DNA of 64,000 nucleotides from Chloracidobacterium validum (GTDB lineage Bacteria > Acidobacteriota > Blastocatellia > Chloracidobacteriales > Chloracidobacteriaceae), in NCBI RefSeq assembly GCF_018304825.1, contig NZ_CP072648.1, positions 231,501-295,500 of the forward strand. The letters are read 5' to 3'. Position numbers and translations under genes: made by a program. This document shows, piece by piece, positions 8,362 to 17,242 of this stretch; the stretch's first letter is position 1; each line of letters begins with the position of its first letter. The notes under the pieces are model-generated. The model made no database searches and was not told the origin of the DNA. It saw only the letters and a program-made list of their open reading frames with translations.

Positions 8362-9410
8362 TATCAGCGCCCGCCAATCTGGCGACCGCCAACGGCCTTT
8401 CCATCGCCTCAACCGGAACCACCATACCGGTGGCTTTTGCGCCACTCGTGGAGCGGGTTCACGCTATCGCTCAAGTCATTGACGCAGCAATTGCGGACGA
8501 CCTGGAAGAAGTCACCCAGCCGGAGCTGCGGCAGGCAGTCACCTATCTCTTCGAGGGTAAGGGCAAGCGCCTACGCCCATTTTTGGTCATCACGACGGCC
8601 GAGGCCGCTGGGGGGCGGTTTGAAGACGCGATTCCTCCGGCGCTGGCGGTCGAGTACCTTCACAATCTTTCCCTCATCCATGACGACATGATGGATGGCA
8701 GTACCGAGCGGCATGCGCAGTCCACACTGCACACGCGCTTCGGACTCAATCTTTCACTCTTGGTGGGCGATCTGCTCTATGCCAAGGCGGTCGAGCAGTC
8801 GGCGCGGATTCGCCGTCACGCGCTGCGGATGGTTCACGTGCTAGGGCAGACGGCCAAGCAGATGTGCTACGGGCAGTTTGATGACTTGAACTTCGAGCGA
8901 CGGCTTGACCTCGATGTGGAAGATTACCTTCGGATGGCATCCCGGAAAACGTCTGCGCTGTATCGCGCGAGTTGTCTTTTCGGCATGCTGACCGCCGACG
9001 CTGACGAGGCAGACCTGCTCGCCATGGCTACCTTCGGAGAAAAAATCGGTACCGCGTTCCAAATTTGGGATGACGTGCTCGATTTACAGGCTGACCCACT
9101 GCGTTTGGGGAAGCCCATCGGACTTGATATTCGGGACGGTAAAAAGACCCTCATTGTCATTCACTTTCTCAAGCATGCCAGCCCAGCCGCGCGTGGGCGG
9201 TTCCTGAAACTGCTCGGGAAGCGCGATCTCAACGGTGAACTGGCCGAAGCCATTAGCTTGCTTGAGGAAACCGGCTCGATTGACTTTGCCCGCAAGCTGG
9301 CAATTGACCATCTTATCGAGGCCAAACAGCACCTTGCCGTCCTGCCAGACAGTCCGCATCGGGTGTTGCTCAACCTGTATGCCGATTTCATGTTGCAGCG
9401 CCGGCACTAG
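8358..9410 (+). CDS. Trans-type polyprenyl diphosphate synthase
   Basis: 350 residues, full length for the family. It condenses isopentenyl diphosphate onto allylic diphosphates. Visible motifs: GKGKRLRP at 67-74 (IPP binding), first aspartate-rich motif D109-D-M-M-D113, GQFDD near 172-176, and second aspartate-rich motif D238-D-V-L-D242. Positions -4 and -5 before the first motif are Ser and Leu, not aromatic, arguing against a farnesyl diphosphate synthase and for a geranylgeranyl or longer product. It may supply bacteriochlorophyll and carotenoid side chains (crtE-like) or quinone tails (ispB/hepT-like); sequence alone does not decide. Followed by a strong terminator. Confidence 0.92.
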   Translation: MISAPANLATANGLSIASTGTTIPVAFAPLVERVHAIAQVIDAAIADDLEEVTQPELRQAVTYLFEGKGKRLRPFLVITTAEAAGGRFEDAIPPALAVEYLHNLSLIHDDMMDGSTERHAQSTLHTRFGLNLSLLVGDLLYAKAVEQSARIRRHALRMVHVLGQTAKQMCYGQFDDLNFERRLDLDVEDYLRMASRKTSALYRASCLFGMLTADADEADLLAMATFGEKIGTAFQIWDDVLDLQADPLRLGKPIGLDIRDGKKTLIVIHFLKHASPAARGRFLKLLGKRDLNGELAEAISLLEETGSIDFARKLAIDHLIEAKQHLAVLPDSPHRVLLNLYADFMLQRRH

Positions 9411-9439
9411 CGCGGACTGAGCCAATCATCACCTAAACC

Positions 9440-9483
9440 AAGGCGGGGCTTACTTGGGTGCCAGTCCAGGTAAGCCCCGCCTT
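9440..9483. terminator. Strong bidirectional hairpin terminator
   Basis: Perfect 14-bp stem (arms 9440-9453 and 9470-9483, AAGGCGGGGCTTAC) with a 16-nt loop, between the converging polyprenyl synthase gene and bchP. Only short T runs flank it, but stem strength and position make a shared terminator the natural reading. Confidence 0.75.
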
Positions 9484-9512
9484 CTAGGTTATAGACCAAA
9501 GCCGGCACATGC

Positions 9513-10709
9513 CTAGGCCGGCGTTGCGTTGAGCCGTGTTGGGCGATACAGCCCCAGCAGGGCCCGGGTCAGGTGATAGAAGTTCTTGCTCATGATGCGG
9601 ACGCCATCCAGCATCGGCATGCGCACCAGTGTCTTGTACATGTAGGACTGGAAGGTAAGGTCCTGCACGCCACGGTCGCGGCAAATGGCAACGAAGGCTT
9701 CCCGGCGAGCGTCGTTCTTATAGTAGATGTTTTGCATCAGCTCCAAAAACCGGAACGTTGCCCCATACTTTTTCAGAAACGCTTTTTGATACGCTCGGTA
9801 GAGTTTCGCCGCCCGCAAGTCGGACCGGCATTCGAGCAGTGCCTGGGCCGCCATCTCGCCGCTTTTCATGGCGTAAAAAATGCCCTCGCCTGAGCTTGAA
9901 GCGACCAGCCCGGCTGCGTCGCCGACCAGTGCGACGCGGTTCGTAACCCACCGGTCATAGGGCCGCAGTGGAATGGGTGCGCCTTCACGCAGCGTTGGAC
10001 GCTCTGCAATGCCGAGGTGACGCTTGAATGCTTCAAGGTGGCCCTTGAGGTTGGCGCTGCGAATTGCCGTGCCGGTACCAATCGCCACGTGATCAGCCTT
10101 GGGAAAGACCCAGCCGTAGAAATCGGGCGAATACTGTCCATCGTAGTAGATTTCGCACCGTTCATTGAGACGGCGCGCCGTTTCTGTATCGAGCGCAAAT
10201 CGCTCTTGGACGGCTGCCGCCACGAGTCCGCCGCGGTGCAGGTCGAATGTTCGGGCGACGAAGGAATTGGCTCCATCCGCGCCGATGATGGCATCGGCAA
10301 CCAAGGTTTGGCGGGTTCCCCCGGTCGTGGTGCAGACGACGGTTGCGCCGCGCTCGGTCGCGTCCACGTTTTCGACGCGGCCTTCGATAACCAGCGCGCC
10401 ATGGTTTCCGGCGCGTTGGCGGAGGAAAGCGTCAAACGCTTCGCGGCAGACCATACCAACGTAACCATTCTGGATGTCCATGGTCACGGCGCGCCCGGAT
10501 GGCGCATAGACGGCAACGGCTGAAACTCGGCGCTGGATGAGTCGCTCAGGGATGTCGAAATCTCTCACCAACACCGGGGGGATAGCTCCGCCACAGGGCT
10601 TGATGCGGGAAAAGCTCTTTTCGATAAGGACGGTTTCGACCCCGGCGCGGGCCAGGGTGTCTGCCGCTGTCGCTCCGCCCGGGCCCCCTCCGCACACAAT
10701 CACTCGCAT
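9513..10709 (-). CDS. bchP: Geranylgeranyl (bacterio)chlorophyll reductase
   Basis: 398 residues from the chosen ATG at 10709, which begins directly with the FAD-binding fold (MRVIVCGGGPGGATAADTL; GxGxxG at residues 7-12) and has GGGGAAG upstream; an in-frame ATG at 10817 would add an atypical 36-residue extension. Other signs: IKPCGGAIPP near 37-46, the second FAD motif VALVGDAAGLVASSSGEGI, and YDGQYSPDFYGWVFPK. Known BchP/ChlP enzymes reduce three double bonds of the geranylgeranyl tail to phytyl. Assignment to BchP rather than an archaeal-lipid-type reductase rests on family likeness and on the adjacent BCD-type carrier. The gene lies downstream of a duplicated hairpin array. Confidence 0.88.
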   Translation of the reverse strand: MRVIVCGGGPGGATAADTLARAGVETVLIEKSFSRIKPCGGAIPPVLVRDFDIPERLIQRRVSAVAVYAPSGRAVTMDIQNGYVGMVCREAFDAFLRQRAGNHGALVIEGRVENVDATERGATVVCTTTGGTRQTLVADAIIGADGANSFVARTFDLHRGGLVAAAVQERFALDTETARRLNERCEIYYDGQYSPDFYGWVFPKADHVAIGTGTAIRSANLKGHLEAFKRHLGIAERPTLREGAPIPLRPYDRWVTNRVALVGDAAGLVASSSGEGIFYAMKSGEMAAQALLECRSDLRAAKLYRAYQKAFLKKYGATFRFLELMQNIYYKNDARREAFVAICRDRGVQDLTFQSYMYKTLVRMPMLDGVRIMSKNFYHLTRALLGLYRPTRLNATPA

Positions 10710-11186
10710 AGTTGCTTCCCCCAGACCTTGGAGATATGAGCTGACCGCCGCCGCCGGATGCGTCTCCCGGTTCGGCAAAACAGCGCCGCGGAGACGACTC
10801 AACGTGTGTAACGCCACAGAGAAAAGCGGTTGAAAGGCGCAACGTACATTTGCTCGTTCCCACTCAACTCGGACACGTCATCGCTCCCAAAACAAGTCAG
10901 ACGCTTTCTCGTTTCACAGCTTCATCCAATTTGCAGGGAAGGAAGCGTCTGCTTGCTGCGTCCCCACTCAACAAGGACACGCTCCTCCCTGCAAACCCGG
11001 CCGCACTTGCACGCTCTTTGAGCCAAGTGCGGCTGTTTTCCGCAAGTCAATTTGCAGGGAAGGAAACGTCTGCTTGCTGCGTCCCCACTCAACAAGGACA
11101 CGCTCCTCCCTGCAAACTCGGCCGTATCGGGTGCGCTCAACCAGCGCGATACGGACTTCATCTCATTGTCAACGCGCGCGCTTTCG
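10710..11186. other. Non-coding region between BCD carrier and bchP
   Basis: 477 bp with no convincing gene. Most is taken up by a duplicated hairpin element and its variable companion hairpins (listed separately). Both flanking genes read leftward, so this is a long intercistronic spacer or the 5' leader of bchP. Confidence 0.6.
10838..11161. repeat. Duplicated palindromic element with variable companion hairpins
   Basis: Two copies of a 77-bp element (10927-11003 and 11048-11124, 2 mismatches, 121-bp period). Each is a long imperfect hairpin closed by TTTGCAGGGA and TCCCTGCAAA. Each is followed by a second, non-identical hairpin sharing a CCG/CGG base: GCCGCACTTG/CAAGTGCGGC (11000-11033), then CCGTATCG/CGATACGG (about 11122-11156). 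A degenerate third copy (about 10838-10897, sharing CCCACTCAAC and GGACACG) precedes them, and CAGACGCTT (10898-10906) is an inverted piece of the unit. It does not resemble a CRISPR array. Confidence 0.85.
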
Positions 11187-12575
11187 TTAGCTTGCGCTGA
11201 CAGCGTCAGCCAGATGCTCGACGCCGTGGCGGTCATCCCGCCGTTTTTGATTTCGCTGAGGCGTCGCCCGCCCCATCAACAACAATAGGCAGGCGGTGGC
11301 CACCAAAGCCAAGGCTTCGAGTGCGAAAACGCCTTGGTACGCTAATCCGATTTTCCCAGTGATGAGTTCCAGTCCGGCGCGGCCTACACCGGCGGTCAAC
11401 CCGGCCACCCCTTGCGCGACAGCCTGGGCAATGCCCCAGACCCCAAGGTAGGTCGCGGCTTGTCCAGGGCGGGTCATGTCCATCATCATGGAGAGCGCCC
11501 CAACCGCAAAAATGCCGTTTCCCATCCCTAGGGTGAAGACCCCTATGCGCAGCATCCCGGTGCCCAGATCGGCGGCGGCGATCACCAGTCCCAGTCCCAG
11601 CGTACTCAACACCGCGCCAATCAATGCCATGTTTTTCTGCGAGAGTTGGTGGGCCAGGATAAAGCCAGCCAAGAGCATCGAGATGAGGGTTGCCCCACCC
11701 CACATGGGCTGCAAGCGGGTGGTGTCGGCCAGCGACATCTGAAGCACTTGCGCGCCATAGGGTTCGAGCAGCACGTCCTGGGCGTTGACCCCAAAAATGC
11801 CAAGCGTGATGACGGCAAAGAACAGCTTCGAGTCACGGTCAGCGGTCATGATGGCGATGGTTTCGCGCAGCGTTGGCGGTGTTTCGTCGTCCGTCGCCGC
11901 TTGGTGGTGGCGCGGCTCCATGCCAATGATGGCGACCGCTGCCAGCACGATGGAAATGCCAACAACGGTGTAAAATAGCCTTCCAAGCACTTGGTCAAGG
12001 GCCGCCGCGTCCAGGGTCGTCACATCCGTGGAAAGCTTCGACAGGTTCAGATCAAAGTACTTGGCAATGACGATACCGGTGGTCACGATCCCAAAGGCCA
12101 CCATCATGAACCAGGCAACCGAAATCGTCCGCGCGCGGTATGGACCAGAAAGGTCGCTCATCAGCGCCAAGTACGGGACAGACGCGGTGTTGAGTCCCAG
12201 TCCCCAGAGCGCAAACGCCACCGCGCACGCGAGGCTGCCCCAGACCGGCTGGGTGCGAATCCACTGCGCGCTGTGCAAGATAAGGATGAGTGAGCCAAAC
12301 GCAACGGCCATGCCCCCGACAATGTAGGGTGTCCGCCGGTATCCCCAGAGCGGCTTGGTGTCTGACGCATACCCGGCGAGTGTTCGCATCGGGCAGACGA
12401 CATAGTGCATGCACACAAACAGGCCAACCAGCGCCGCATTGATCTGCCACTCACTAATCAGCACCCGGTTGAGTACGCCAAAGACAAGTAGGGCGTTCAT
12501 GCCAACGGTGACATTGAGGAGTCCCAGTCGAATCGTAGCCAGTAACGACAATGGTGGTCTAGCCGGAGATGACAT
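11187..12575 (-). CDS. BCD-family (PucC/LhaA-like) MFS transporter
   Basis: 462 residues with 12 predicted membrane helices. The N-terminal half is characteristic of the bacteriochlorophyll delivery (BCD) branch of the MFS: RLGLLNVTVGMNALLVFGVLNR at about 16-37, CPMRTLAGYASDTKPLWGYRRTP around 61-83, and PYLALMSDLSGPYRARTISVAW around 133-154. Family members (PucC, LhaA, Bch2) assist light-harvesting complex assembly or pigment delivery in the inner membrane. Its position beside bchP supports a role in phototrophy. The C-terminal 20 residues are cytoplasmic and basic. Confidence 0.88.
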   Translation of the reverse strand: MSSPARPPLSLLATIRLGLLNVTVGMNALLVFGVLNRVLISEWQINAALVGLFVCMHYVVCPMRTLAGYASDTKPLWGYRRTPYIVGGMAVAFGSLILILHSAQWIRTQPVWGSLACAVAFALWGLGLNTASVPYLALMSDLSGPYRARTISVAWFMMVAFGIVTTGIVIAKYFDLNLSKLSTDVTTLDAAALDQVLGRLFYTVVGISIVLAAVAIIGMEPRHHQAATDDETPPTLRETIAIMTADRDSKLFFAVITLGIFGVNAQDVLLEPYGAQVLQMSLADTTRLQPMWGGATLISMLLAGFILAHQLSQKNMALIGAVLSTLGLGLVIAAADLGTGMLRIGVFTLGMGNGIFAVGALSMMMDMTRPGQAATYLGVWGIAQAVAQGVAGLTAGVGRAGLELITGKIGLAYQGVFALEALALVATACLLLLMGRATPQRNQKRRDDRHGVEHLADAVSAS

Positions 12576-12861
12576 TCGTTCTCTGCTCAGCCCTTTTGTT
12601 CGGTGGAGGAAACATCAACCATCTGCTACCAACCTACTTTCAACTTGGCATAAGTCAAAATGAAAGTGTGTTCTTACGCACAAAGCTTTTCAGCGGCGAC
12701 GTTCGAGCTGGTTTCTTACTGGCTGGGGTTTCTGGAGCAAGTGTCTGCCTACGCACTTGAGTTATGGAAGGCCTTGGCGTAAGAAAAAAGCAACTGGATT
12801 GTCTCCAGTGGTTGCTGCGTCCTCGACATTTTCTGAAGTCCTGCCTGGGATGTTCTGACCT
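12576..12861. other. Divergent intergenic region with inverted repeats
   Basis: 286 bp between the leftward BCD carrier and the rightward MoaD-like gene. It contains a 9-bp inverted repeat TTCTTACGC (12671-12679)/GCGTAAGAA (12777-12785), a hairpin GCAAC-TGGA/TCCA-GTG-GTTGC (12790-12815), and TGTG-N8-CACA (12667-12682). A TTGACT on the minus strand (near 12652-12657) could be a -35 for the carrier, but no good -10 follows. No gene seen. Confidence 0.4.
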
Positions 12862-13155
12862 ATGGCCGTTACGATTGAACTTTCATCCGTGTATCTCCCC
12901 TTGACTGAAAACAACCGTGCTGTTCCGGTTGAAGCGACGACGGTGGGCGAGGCACTCCGAAAACTGACCGACAAGTACACCAAGCTCGGCAAAGAGATTT
13001 ACACCGGACGCGGGCTTCGTCAGCCGACCGTCAGCATTTATGTCAATAGCCGTGACATCAACACCCTGGAAGACATCAACACGCGCCTCGAAAACGGTGA
13101 TGTCGTTACGGTTGTGCCTTCGGTAGGGTGGAAGCGCCCCTACGGCACAATTTGA
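12862..13155 (+). CDS. MoaD/ThiS-like beta-grasp protein lacking the diglycine tail
   Basis: 97 residues with the order of a ubiquitin-like sulfur carrier: beta hairpin (IELSSVYLPLTENNRAVPV), helix (TTVGEALRKLTDKY), an extended loop, SIYVNSRDIN and the closing LENGDVVTVVPSVGW. Sulfur carriers end in Gly-Gly, which is adenylated and thiocarboxylated; this protein ends in KRPYGTI with no Gly-Gly anywhere. It may be a non-carrier relative, or be processed, although no internal Gly-Gly exists to expose. No E1-like adenylyltransferase or molybdopterin gene is adjacent. Function not assigned. Confidence 0.75.
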   Translation: MAVTIELSSVYLPLTENNRAVPVEATTVGEALRKLTDKYTKLGKEIYTGRGLRQPTVSIYVNSRDINTLEDINTRLENGDVVTVVPSVGWKRPYGTI

Positions 13156-13228
13156 GGTGTGAAGTCACCGGAAGTGCGTGCCGGGTGGCGTGACGCCCTG
13201 AGATCACACCTGAGATCAGAGTTGGGCA

Positions 13229-13942
13229 ATGCGCTCAAGGAAGCTTTGGTCAGCAAGCCTGCTGGTTGGGCTGTTGGGTTGCGTGACAAATGGTTGCGCA
13301 ACCAACGCCCCACGCCCTGTGGTGTCTTCTCCGCCGTCGCCGGTGGGCGCGCCGTCGCCCACTTCGCTGCCCGCAAATCCGCTTGACGATCCGGCGGCGC
13401 CGGTCGAGGTCGTCGCGCGTGCCGTGGTCGCGCAGCGGCAAATGAAAGACCGGGCTTTCAAGGAAGACGAAGATTCTCCGGTGCCGGCTGACCAGCGCGC
13501 AACCTTCACCGGCTTGGCCTATTTTCCCTTCGATGCCAAGTACCGCTTCGTCGCAACCCTTGAACCGTGTCCCCAGCCCGAGGTGATTGAAACGGAAACG
13601 ACGCGCCCGGATGACACGCGGCGCTACCGCTGTGCCGGGGTATTTCGCTTTACCGTGGATGGCGTGGCGTGTCGGTTGGTGGCCCTGACACCAGACTTGG
13701 GCGTTTCAGATGCCGCGACGGACCTGTTCATTCCCTTTCGGGATACGACGGCCGGCACGCAGACCTACCCGGCCGGGCGCTACCTGCAACTCAAGCGACG
13801 CGGTGACAATGCGTACGTGCTTGACTTCAACCAGGCGTTCAACCCCTATTGCGCATATGGCGGCAACTACAGTTGTCCGCTTCCGCCGCCAGAAAATCAC
13901 CTCACGGTTGCCATTCGCGCCGGTGAGATGCGCTGGAAGTAG
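13229..13942 (+). CDS. DUF1684-family putative lipoprotein
   Basis: 237 residues. The N-terminus is a lipoprotein-type signal (LLVGLLGC, modified Cys probably residue 18; a second Cys at 23 is an alternative), then a Pro/Ser-rich linker. The core from about residue 90 follows DUF1684: FTGLAYFPFDAKYRFVATLE, a central LFIPFRDTTAGTQTYPAGRY segment, and the conserved end LDFNQAFNPYCAYGGNYSCP with PPENHL and IRAGE. The family's function is unknown. It ends 11 bp from the convergent hutH gene with no terminator between. The start is weakly supported because no clear ribosome-binding site is visible. Confidence 0.85.
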   Translation: MRSRKLWSASLLVGLLGCVTNGCATNAPRPVVSSPPSPVGAPSPTSLPANPLDDPAAPVEVVARAVVAQRQMKDRAFKEDEDSPVPADQRATFTGLAYFPFDAKYRFVATLEPCPQPEVIETETTRPDDTRRYRCAGVFRFTVDGVACRLVALTPDLGVSDAATDLFIPFRDTTAGTQTYPAGRYLQLKRRGDNAYVLDFNQAFNPYCAYGGNYSCPLPPPENHLTVAIRAGEMRWK

Positions 13943-13953
13943 GCCGGGCCGCA

Positions 13954-15465
13954 CTACGCCTCATCCGCTCCTGCGGCTACTGCCAAGACTTCGGGCAGGT
14001 GTTCCCGGATGGCAGCGATACAGGGTGACAGGGGCGCATCCTGTTCGAGTGGCGGCACAAGCGTATGCAGGAAGTCCTCGACCCGCTGAAGCACCGGACT
14101 GGTCCGGCGCGGACGCAAGAAGGGGAGCGCCTGCGCGGCGGCCAACAGTTCGATGGCCAGGATATTGGCGACGTTTTCGGCAACCGTGCGGAGCTTGAGC
14201 GCGGCCGTCATGCCCATCGAAACAACATCCTCCTTCGCTGCGCCAGTCGGTAGCGACCCAACCGAGGCCGGGTGCGCCAGCCCCATGTTTTCATTGCACA
14301 GCGCGGCGGCCGTGACCTGCGCCATCATCAGCCCGGATTGGGTTCCGGGCTGGCGGGAGAGAAAGGCCGGCAGCTCGGACAAGTCTGGGTTGAGGAGGCG
14401 TTCGATGCGGCGTTCGGCGATGCCACCCAGCGTGGCCGCGGCCATGGCGCAAGCATCCAGCGCCAAGGCAACCGGTGCGCCGTGAAAGTTGCCGCCGGAA
14501 AGAACGTCGTTGTGGTCGGTGAACACCAGCGGGTTGTCGGTCGCGCTGTTGAATTCGGTTTCGAGTGTCTGGCGCGCGAAGTTGAAAACATCCCGGACGG
14601 CGCCATGCACCTGCGGCATGCACCGTAAACTGTAGGCGTCCTGGACACGTGGACAATCGCGGTGCGACGCCATGATTTCACTTCCGTTCAGGAGTCCGCG
14701 CAGGTGTGCGGCCACGGCACGTTGTCCGGCATGGGGGCGCGCCGCGTGGATTCGCGCATCAAAAGCGGTAGCCGTTCCGTGCAGCGCGTCGAGCGAAAGC
14801 GCCCCGGCCACATCGGCAAGTTGGGCCAGTTGAAGCAGCCGGGCCAGGGCCAGCCCTCCGACGGCGCTCATGGCTTGCGTCCCGTTGAGTAGCGCCAGCC
14901 CCTCCTTGGCTTCAAGGGCAATGGGGTACAGGCCGGCGCGGCGCAGCGCAGCTTGTCCCGGAAGACGTTCGCTGCCGAAGTAGGCTTCGCCTTCGCCAAT
15001 GAGAACGAGCGCCAGATGCGCCAGTGGGGCGAGGTCGCCGCTTGCGCCGACCGACCCTTTTTCGGGAATGACCGGGTGGACGCCGGCATTGAGCATGGCT
15101 ACGAGCTGCTCAAGGACGACCGGCCGCGCGCCGGAAAGTCCGTGCGCAAGCACATTGGCGCGCAGCAGCAGCATGGCGCGGGTTTCAGCTTCGGAAAGCG
15201 GATTGCCAACCCCGCACGCATGGGAGCGGACGAGGTTGACCTGAAGCTCGGCCAGGGACGTCGCCGGAATCGTAACCGACGACAGCTTGCCAAACCCGGT
15301 GTTGACGCCGTACACGATGCGCCCTTGGGCGATGATGTCGGTCACAACGGCCCGTGCCGCGACCAATCGGGCTGGCACGTCTGGCGCGATTTCGACCACC
15401 GATCGGCGGTCATGCGCGACCGCCGTCAGGTCGTCCAATGTCAAATCATAACCGGTCAGTTGCAT
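13954..15465 (-). CDS. hutH: Histidine ammonia-lyase
   Basis: 503 residues from the ATG at 15465 (an in-frame ATG at 15567 would add a non-homologous extension). It converts L-histidine to urocanate and ammonia, the first step of histidine degradation. The MIO cofactor triad A141-S142-G143 sits in [16 protein letters not shown]52 lies in [10 protein letters not shown], and [11 protein letters not shown] and [16 protein letters not shown] are the other conserved blocks. Length and motifs match bacterial HutH. No hutU, hutI or hutG is adjacent. It is divergent from gatA across a 190-bp region with a palindrome. Confidence 0.93.
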   Translation of the reverse strand: MQLTGYDLTLDDLTAVAHDRRSVVEIAPDVPARLVAARAVVTDIIAQGRIVYGVNTGFGKLSSVTIPATSLAELQVNLVRSHACGVGNPLSEAETRAMLLLRANVLAHGLSGARPVVLEQLVAMLNAGVHPVIPEKGSVGASGDLAPLAHLALVLIGEGEAYFGSERLPGQAALRRAGLYPIALEAKEGLALLNGTQAMSAVGGLALARLLQLAQLADVAGALSLDALHGTATAFDARIHAARPHAGQRAVAAHLRGLLNGSEIMASHRDCPRVQDAYSLRCMPQVHGAVRDVFNFARQTLETEFNSATDNPLVFTDHNDVLSGGNFHGAPVALALDACAMAAATLGGIAERRIERLLNPDLSELPAFLSRQPGTQSGLMMAQVTAAALCNENMGLAHPASVGSLPTGAAKEDVVSMGMTAALKLRTVAENVANILAIELLAAAQALPFLRPRRTSPVLQRVEDFLHTLVPPLEQDAPLSPCIAAIREHLPEVLAVAAGADEA

Positions 15466-15544
15466 GGGCGAGTTGCTCCTCAGGGCCAAGAAATCAAGTT
15501 CAGCGATTGAGCCGGACGGCATAGGCAAGGCTGGTGGTCGTGAG

Positions 15545-15571
15545 CGCCAAATTGGCGTGAATGCCAAATTG
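15545..15571. promoter_or_regulatory. Palindrome plus direct repeat between hutH and gatA
   Basis: CGCCAA-A-TTGGCG (15545-15557) is a perfect palindrome; GCCAAATTG recurs at 15546-15554 and 15563-15571, 17 bp apart. Two half-related sites in a divergent promoter region look like a dimeric regulator binding site. The regulator is unknown. Confidence 0.4.
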
Positions 15572-15655
15572 ACGAAGGCGCAAGCAACCGGCTACCGTCA
15601 CGTAGCTTGTGGCGGCGCGAGCCGCCAAACACCATCCCGCCTTTGCGACACAACC

Positions 15656-17107
15656 GTGGCAACTCTACTCGATTTCGACATTGACCGCTTGCATGTGGCT
15701 TTTCAGGCACGCGACTGTTCCGCGACGGAAATTTGTCAATCCGCCTTGGATACGATTGAACGCCGCAATCCAGAACTCAACGCCCTGCTGTCAACGCTCC
15801 CGGAGCAAGCGCTTCGCCAAGCGGCGGAAACCGACGCCCGCCTGGCGGCCGGCGAGCCACTGCGTCCCCTCGATGGCGTTCCGGTCGTCATCAAGGACAA
15901 TCAGTGCCTGGCTGGGACGCGCACGACCTGCGCTTCAAAGATACTGGCCAACTACACGGCGACCTACACCGCGACGGCCGTTGCCAGGCTCGCGGCCGCT
16001 GGGGCCGTCATCGTGGGCAAGGCAAACCTCGACGAATTCGCCATGGGGTCATCAAACGAAAACTCGGCGTTTGGCCCGGTGCGCCATCCACTTGACCCGA
16101 CGCGCGTTCCGGGTGGTTCGAGCGGCGGCAGTGCGGCCGCGGTTGCGGCCGGGATGTGTTTGGCGGCAACCGGCAGCGACACCGGCGGTTCGATTCGTCA
16201 ACCGGCCAGCTTCTGCGGCATCGTCGGTGTCAAGCCGACCTATGGACGTGTATCACGCTATGGGTTGGTTGCCTTCGGGTCGTCGCTCGATCAAATCGGG
16301 CCCATGACGCGCACGGTGCGCGATGCGGCGCGGATGCTTGGCGTCATGGCCGGTCACGACAGCCATGACGCAACAAGCTCACTGCATCCAGTCCCGGATT
16401 ACCTGGCCGAACTCGATGCCGACCTGCGCGGCTGGCGGATTGGAATTGTCCGCGAAGCGTTTGGTGACGGACTCGATGCCGAGGTCAGCGCCGCGGCGCG
16501 GGCAGCCCTGAAAATCTATGAGAACCTTGGGGCGACGCTGGTCGAAGTCTCACTGCCGCACTTGAGCTACGCGATTGCCGATTACTACATCATCGCCACG
16601 GCTGAGGCGAGCGCCAATCTGGCGCGTTTTGACGGCGTTCGGTATGGCTATCGCGCGCCGGAAGCGACGACGGTCCACGACCTGTATGCCCTGAGCCGCG
16701 AGCAGGGTTTTGGGCCGGAGGTCAAGCGGCGCATTTTGCTGGGAACCTATGCCCTGTCGTCCGGCTACTATGATGCCTACTACCTGAAGGCCCAAAAAGT
16801 GCGCACGCTGTTGCGCCGGGACTTCGAGCAAGCCTTTGAGCAGTGCGAGGTTCTGGTGACGCCCACATCGCCGACTCCGGCTTTCAAACTTGGCGAGAAA
16901 ACGGATGACCCGCTCCAGATGTACCTTTCCGACATCTACACTGTCACGCTCAACTTGGCCGGTGTCCCTGGGTTGAGCCTGCCCTGTGGTAAAACCCGTG
17001 ACGGGCTGCCGATTGGGCTTCAGGTCATTGCGCCGATGTTTGAGGAAAGCCGAATGTTTCAGGCCGGCCGGGCGCTGGAGCAGTCGCTGGCCCAGGCGGC
17101 GGTGTGA
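15656..17107 (+). CDS. gatA: Aspartyl/glutamyl-tRNA amidotransferase subunit A
   Basis: 483 residues from the GTG at 15656; the frame is open further 5' to an ATG at 15464 inside hutH, but that extension is not GatA-like. GatCAB converts Glu-tRNA(Gln) or Asp-tRNA(Asn) to the amide form; subunit A supplies ammonia from glutamine. The amidase triad is visible: K80 (VPVVIKDN), S155 (GGSSGGSA) and nucleophile S179 ([13 protein letters not shown]). The [18 protein letters not shown] and [18 protein letters not shown] blocks are typical of GatA rather than other amidases. gatB and gatC are not adjacent. Confidence 0.92.
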   Translation: MATLLDFDIDRLHVAFQARDCSATEICQSALDTIERRNPELNALLSTLPEQALRQAAETDARLAAGEPLRPLDGVPVVIKDNQCLAGTRTTCASKILANYTATYTATAVARLAAAGAVIVGKANLDEFAMGSSNENSAFGPVRHPLDPTRVPGGSSGGSAAAVAAGMCLAATGSDTGGSIRQPASFCGIVGVKPTYGRVSRYGLVAFGSSLDQIGPMTRTVRDAARMLGVMAGHDSHDATSSLHPVPDYLAELDADLRGWRIGIVREAFGDGLDAEVSAAARAALKIYENLGATLVEVSLPHLSYAIADYYIIATAEASANLARFDGVRYGYRAPEATTVHDLYALSREQGFGPEVKRRILLGTYALSSGYYDAYYLKAQKVRTLLRRDFEQAFEQCEVLVTPTSPTPAFKLGEKTDDPLQMYLSDIYTVTLNLAGVPGLSLPCGKTRDGLPIGLQVIAPMFEESRMFQAGRALEQSLAQAAV

Positions 17108-17242
17108 CCCGTTTTTTCAATGAACGGGTCCAGCGGGGGGCGTGCTGCCGCGCCACCGGCAAGCACGTTCGGTGATGCCTTGGCGCGCCGGGCGTCACGC
17201 CAGTGGGTTCGGGAGAGATTCGTAGAAGGTTAGGTCTTTGCC

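Noticed and set aside
10838-11161. CRISPR array
   Set aside because: Only two good copies of 77 bp with a 44-bp gap that is itself a hairpin; no short regular spacers and no cas genes.
17107-17129. Intrinsic terminator after gatA
   Set aside because: ACCCGTT/AACGGGT forms a 7-bp stem, but the T run is in the loop, not after the stem.
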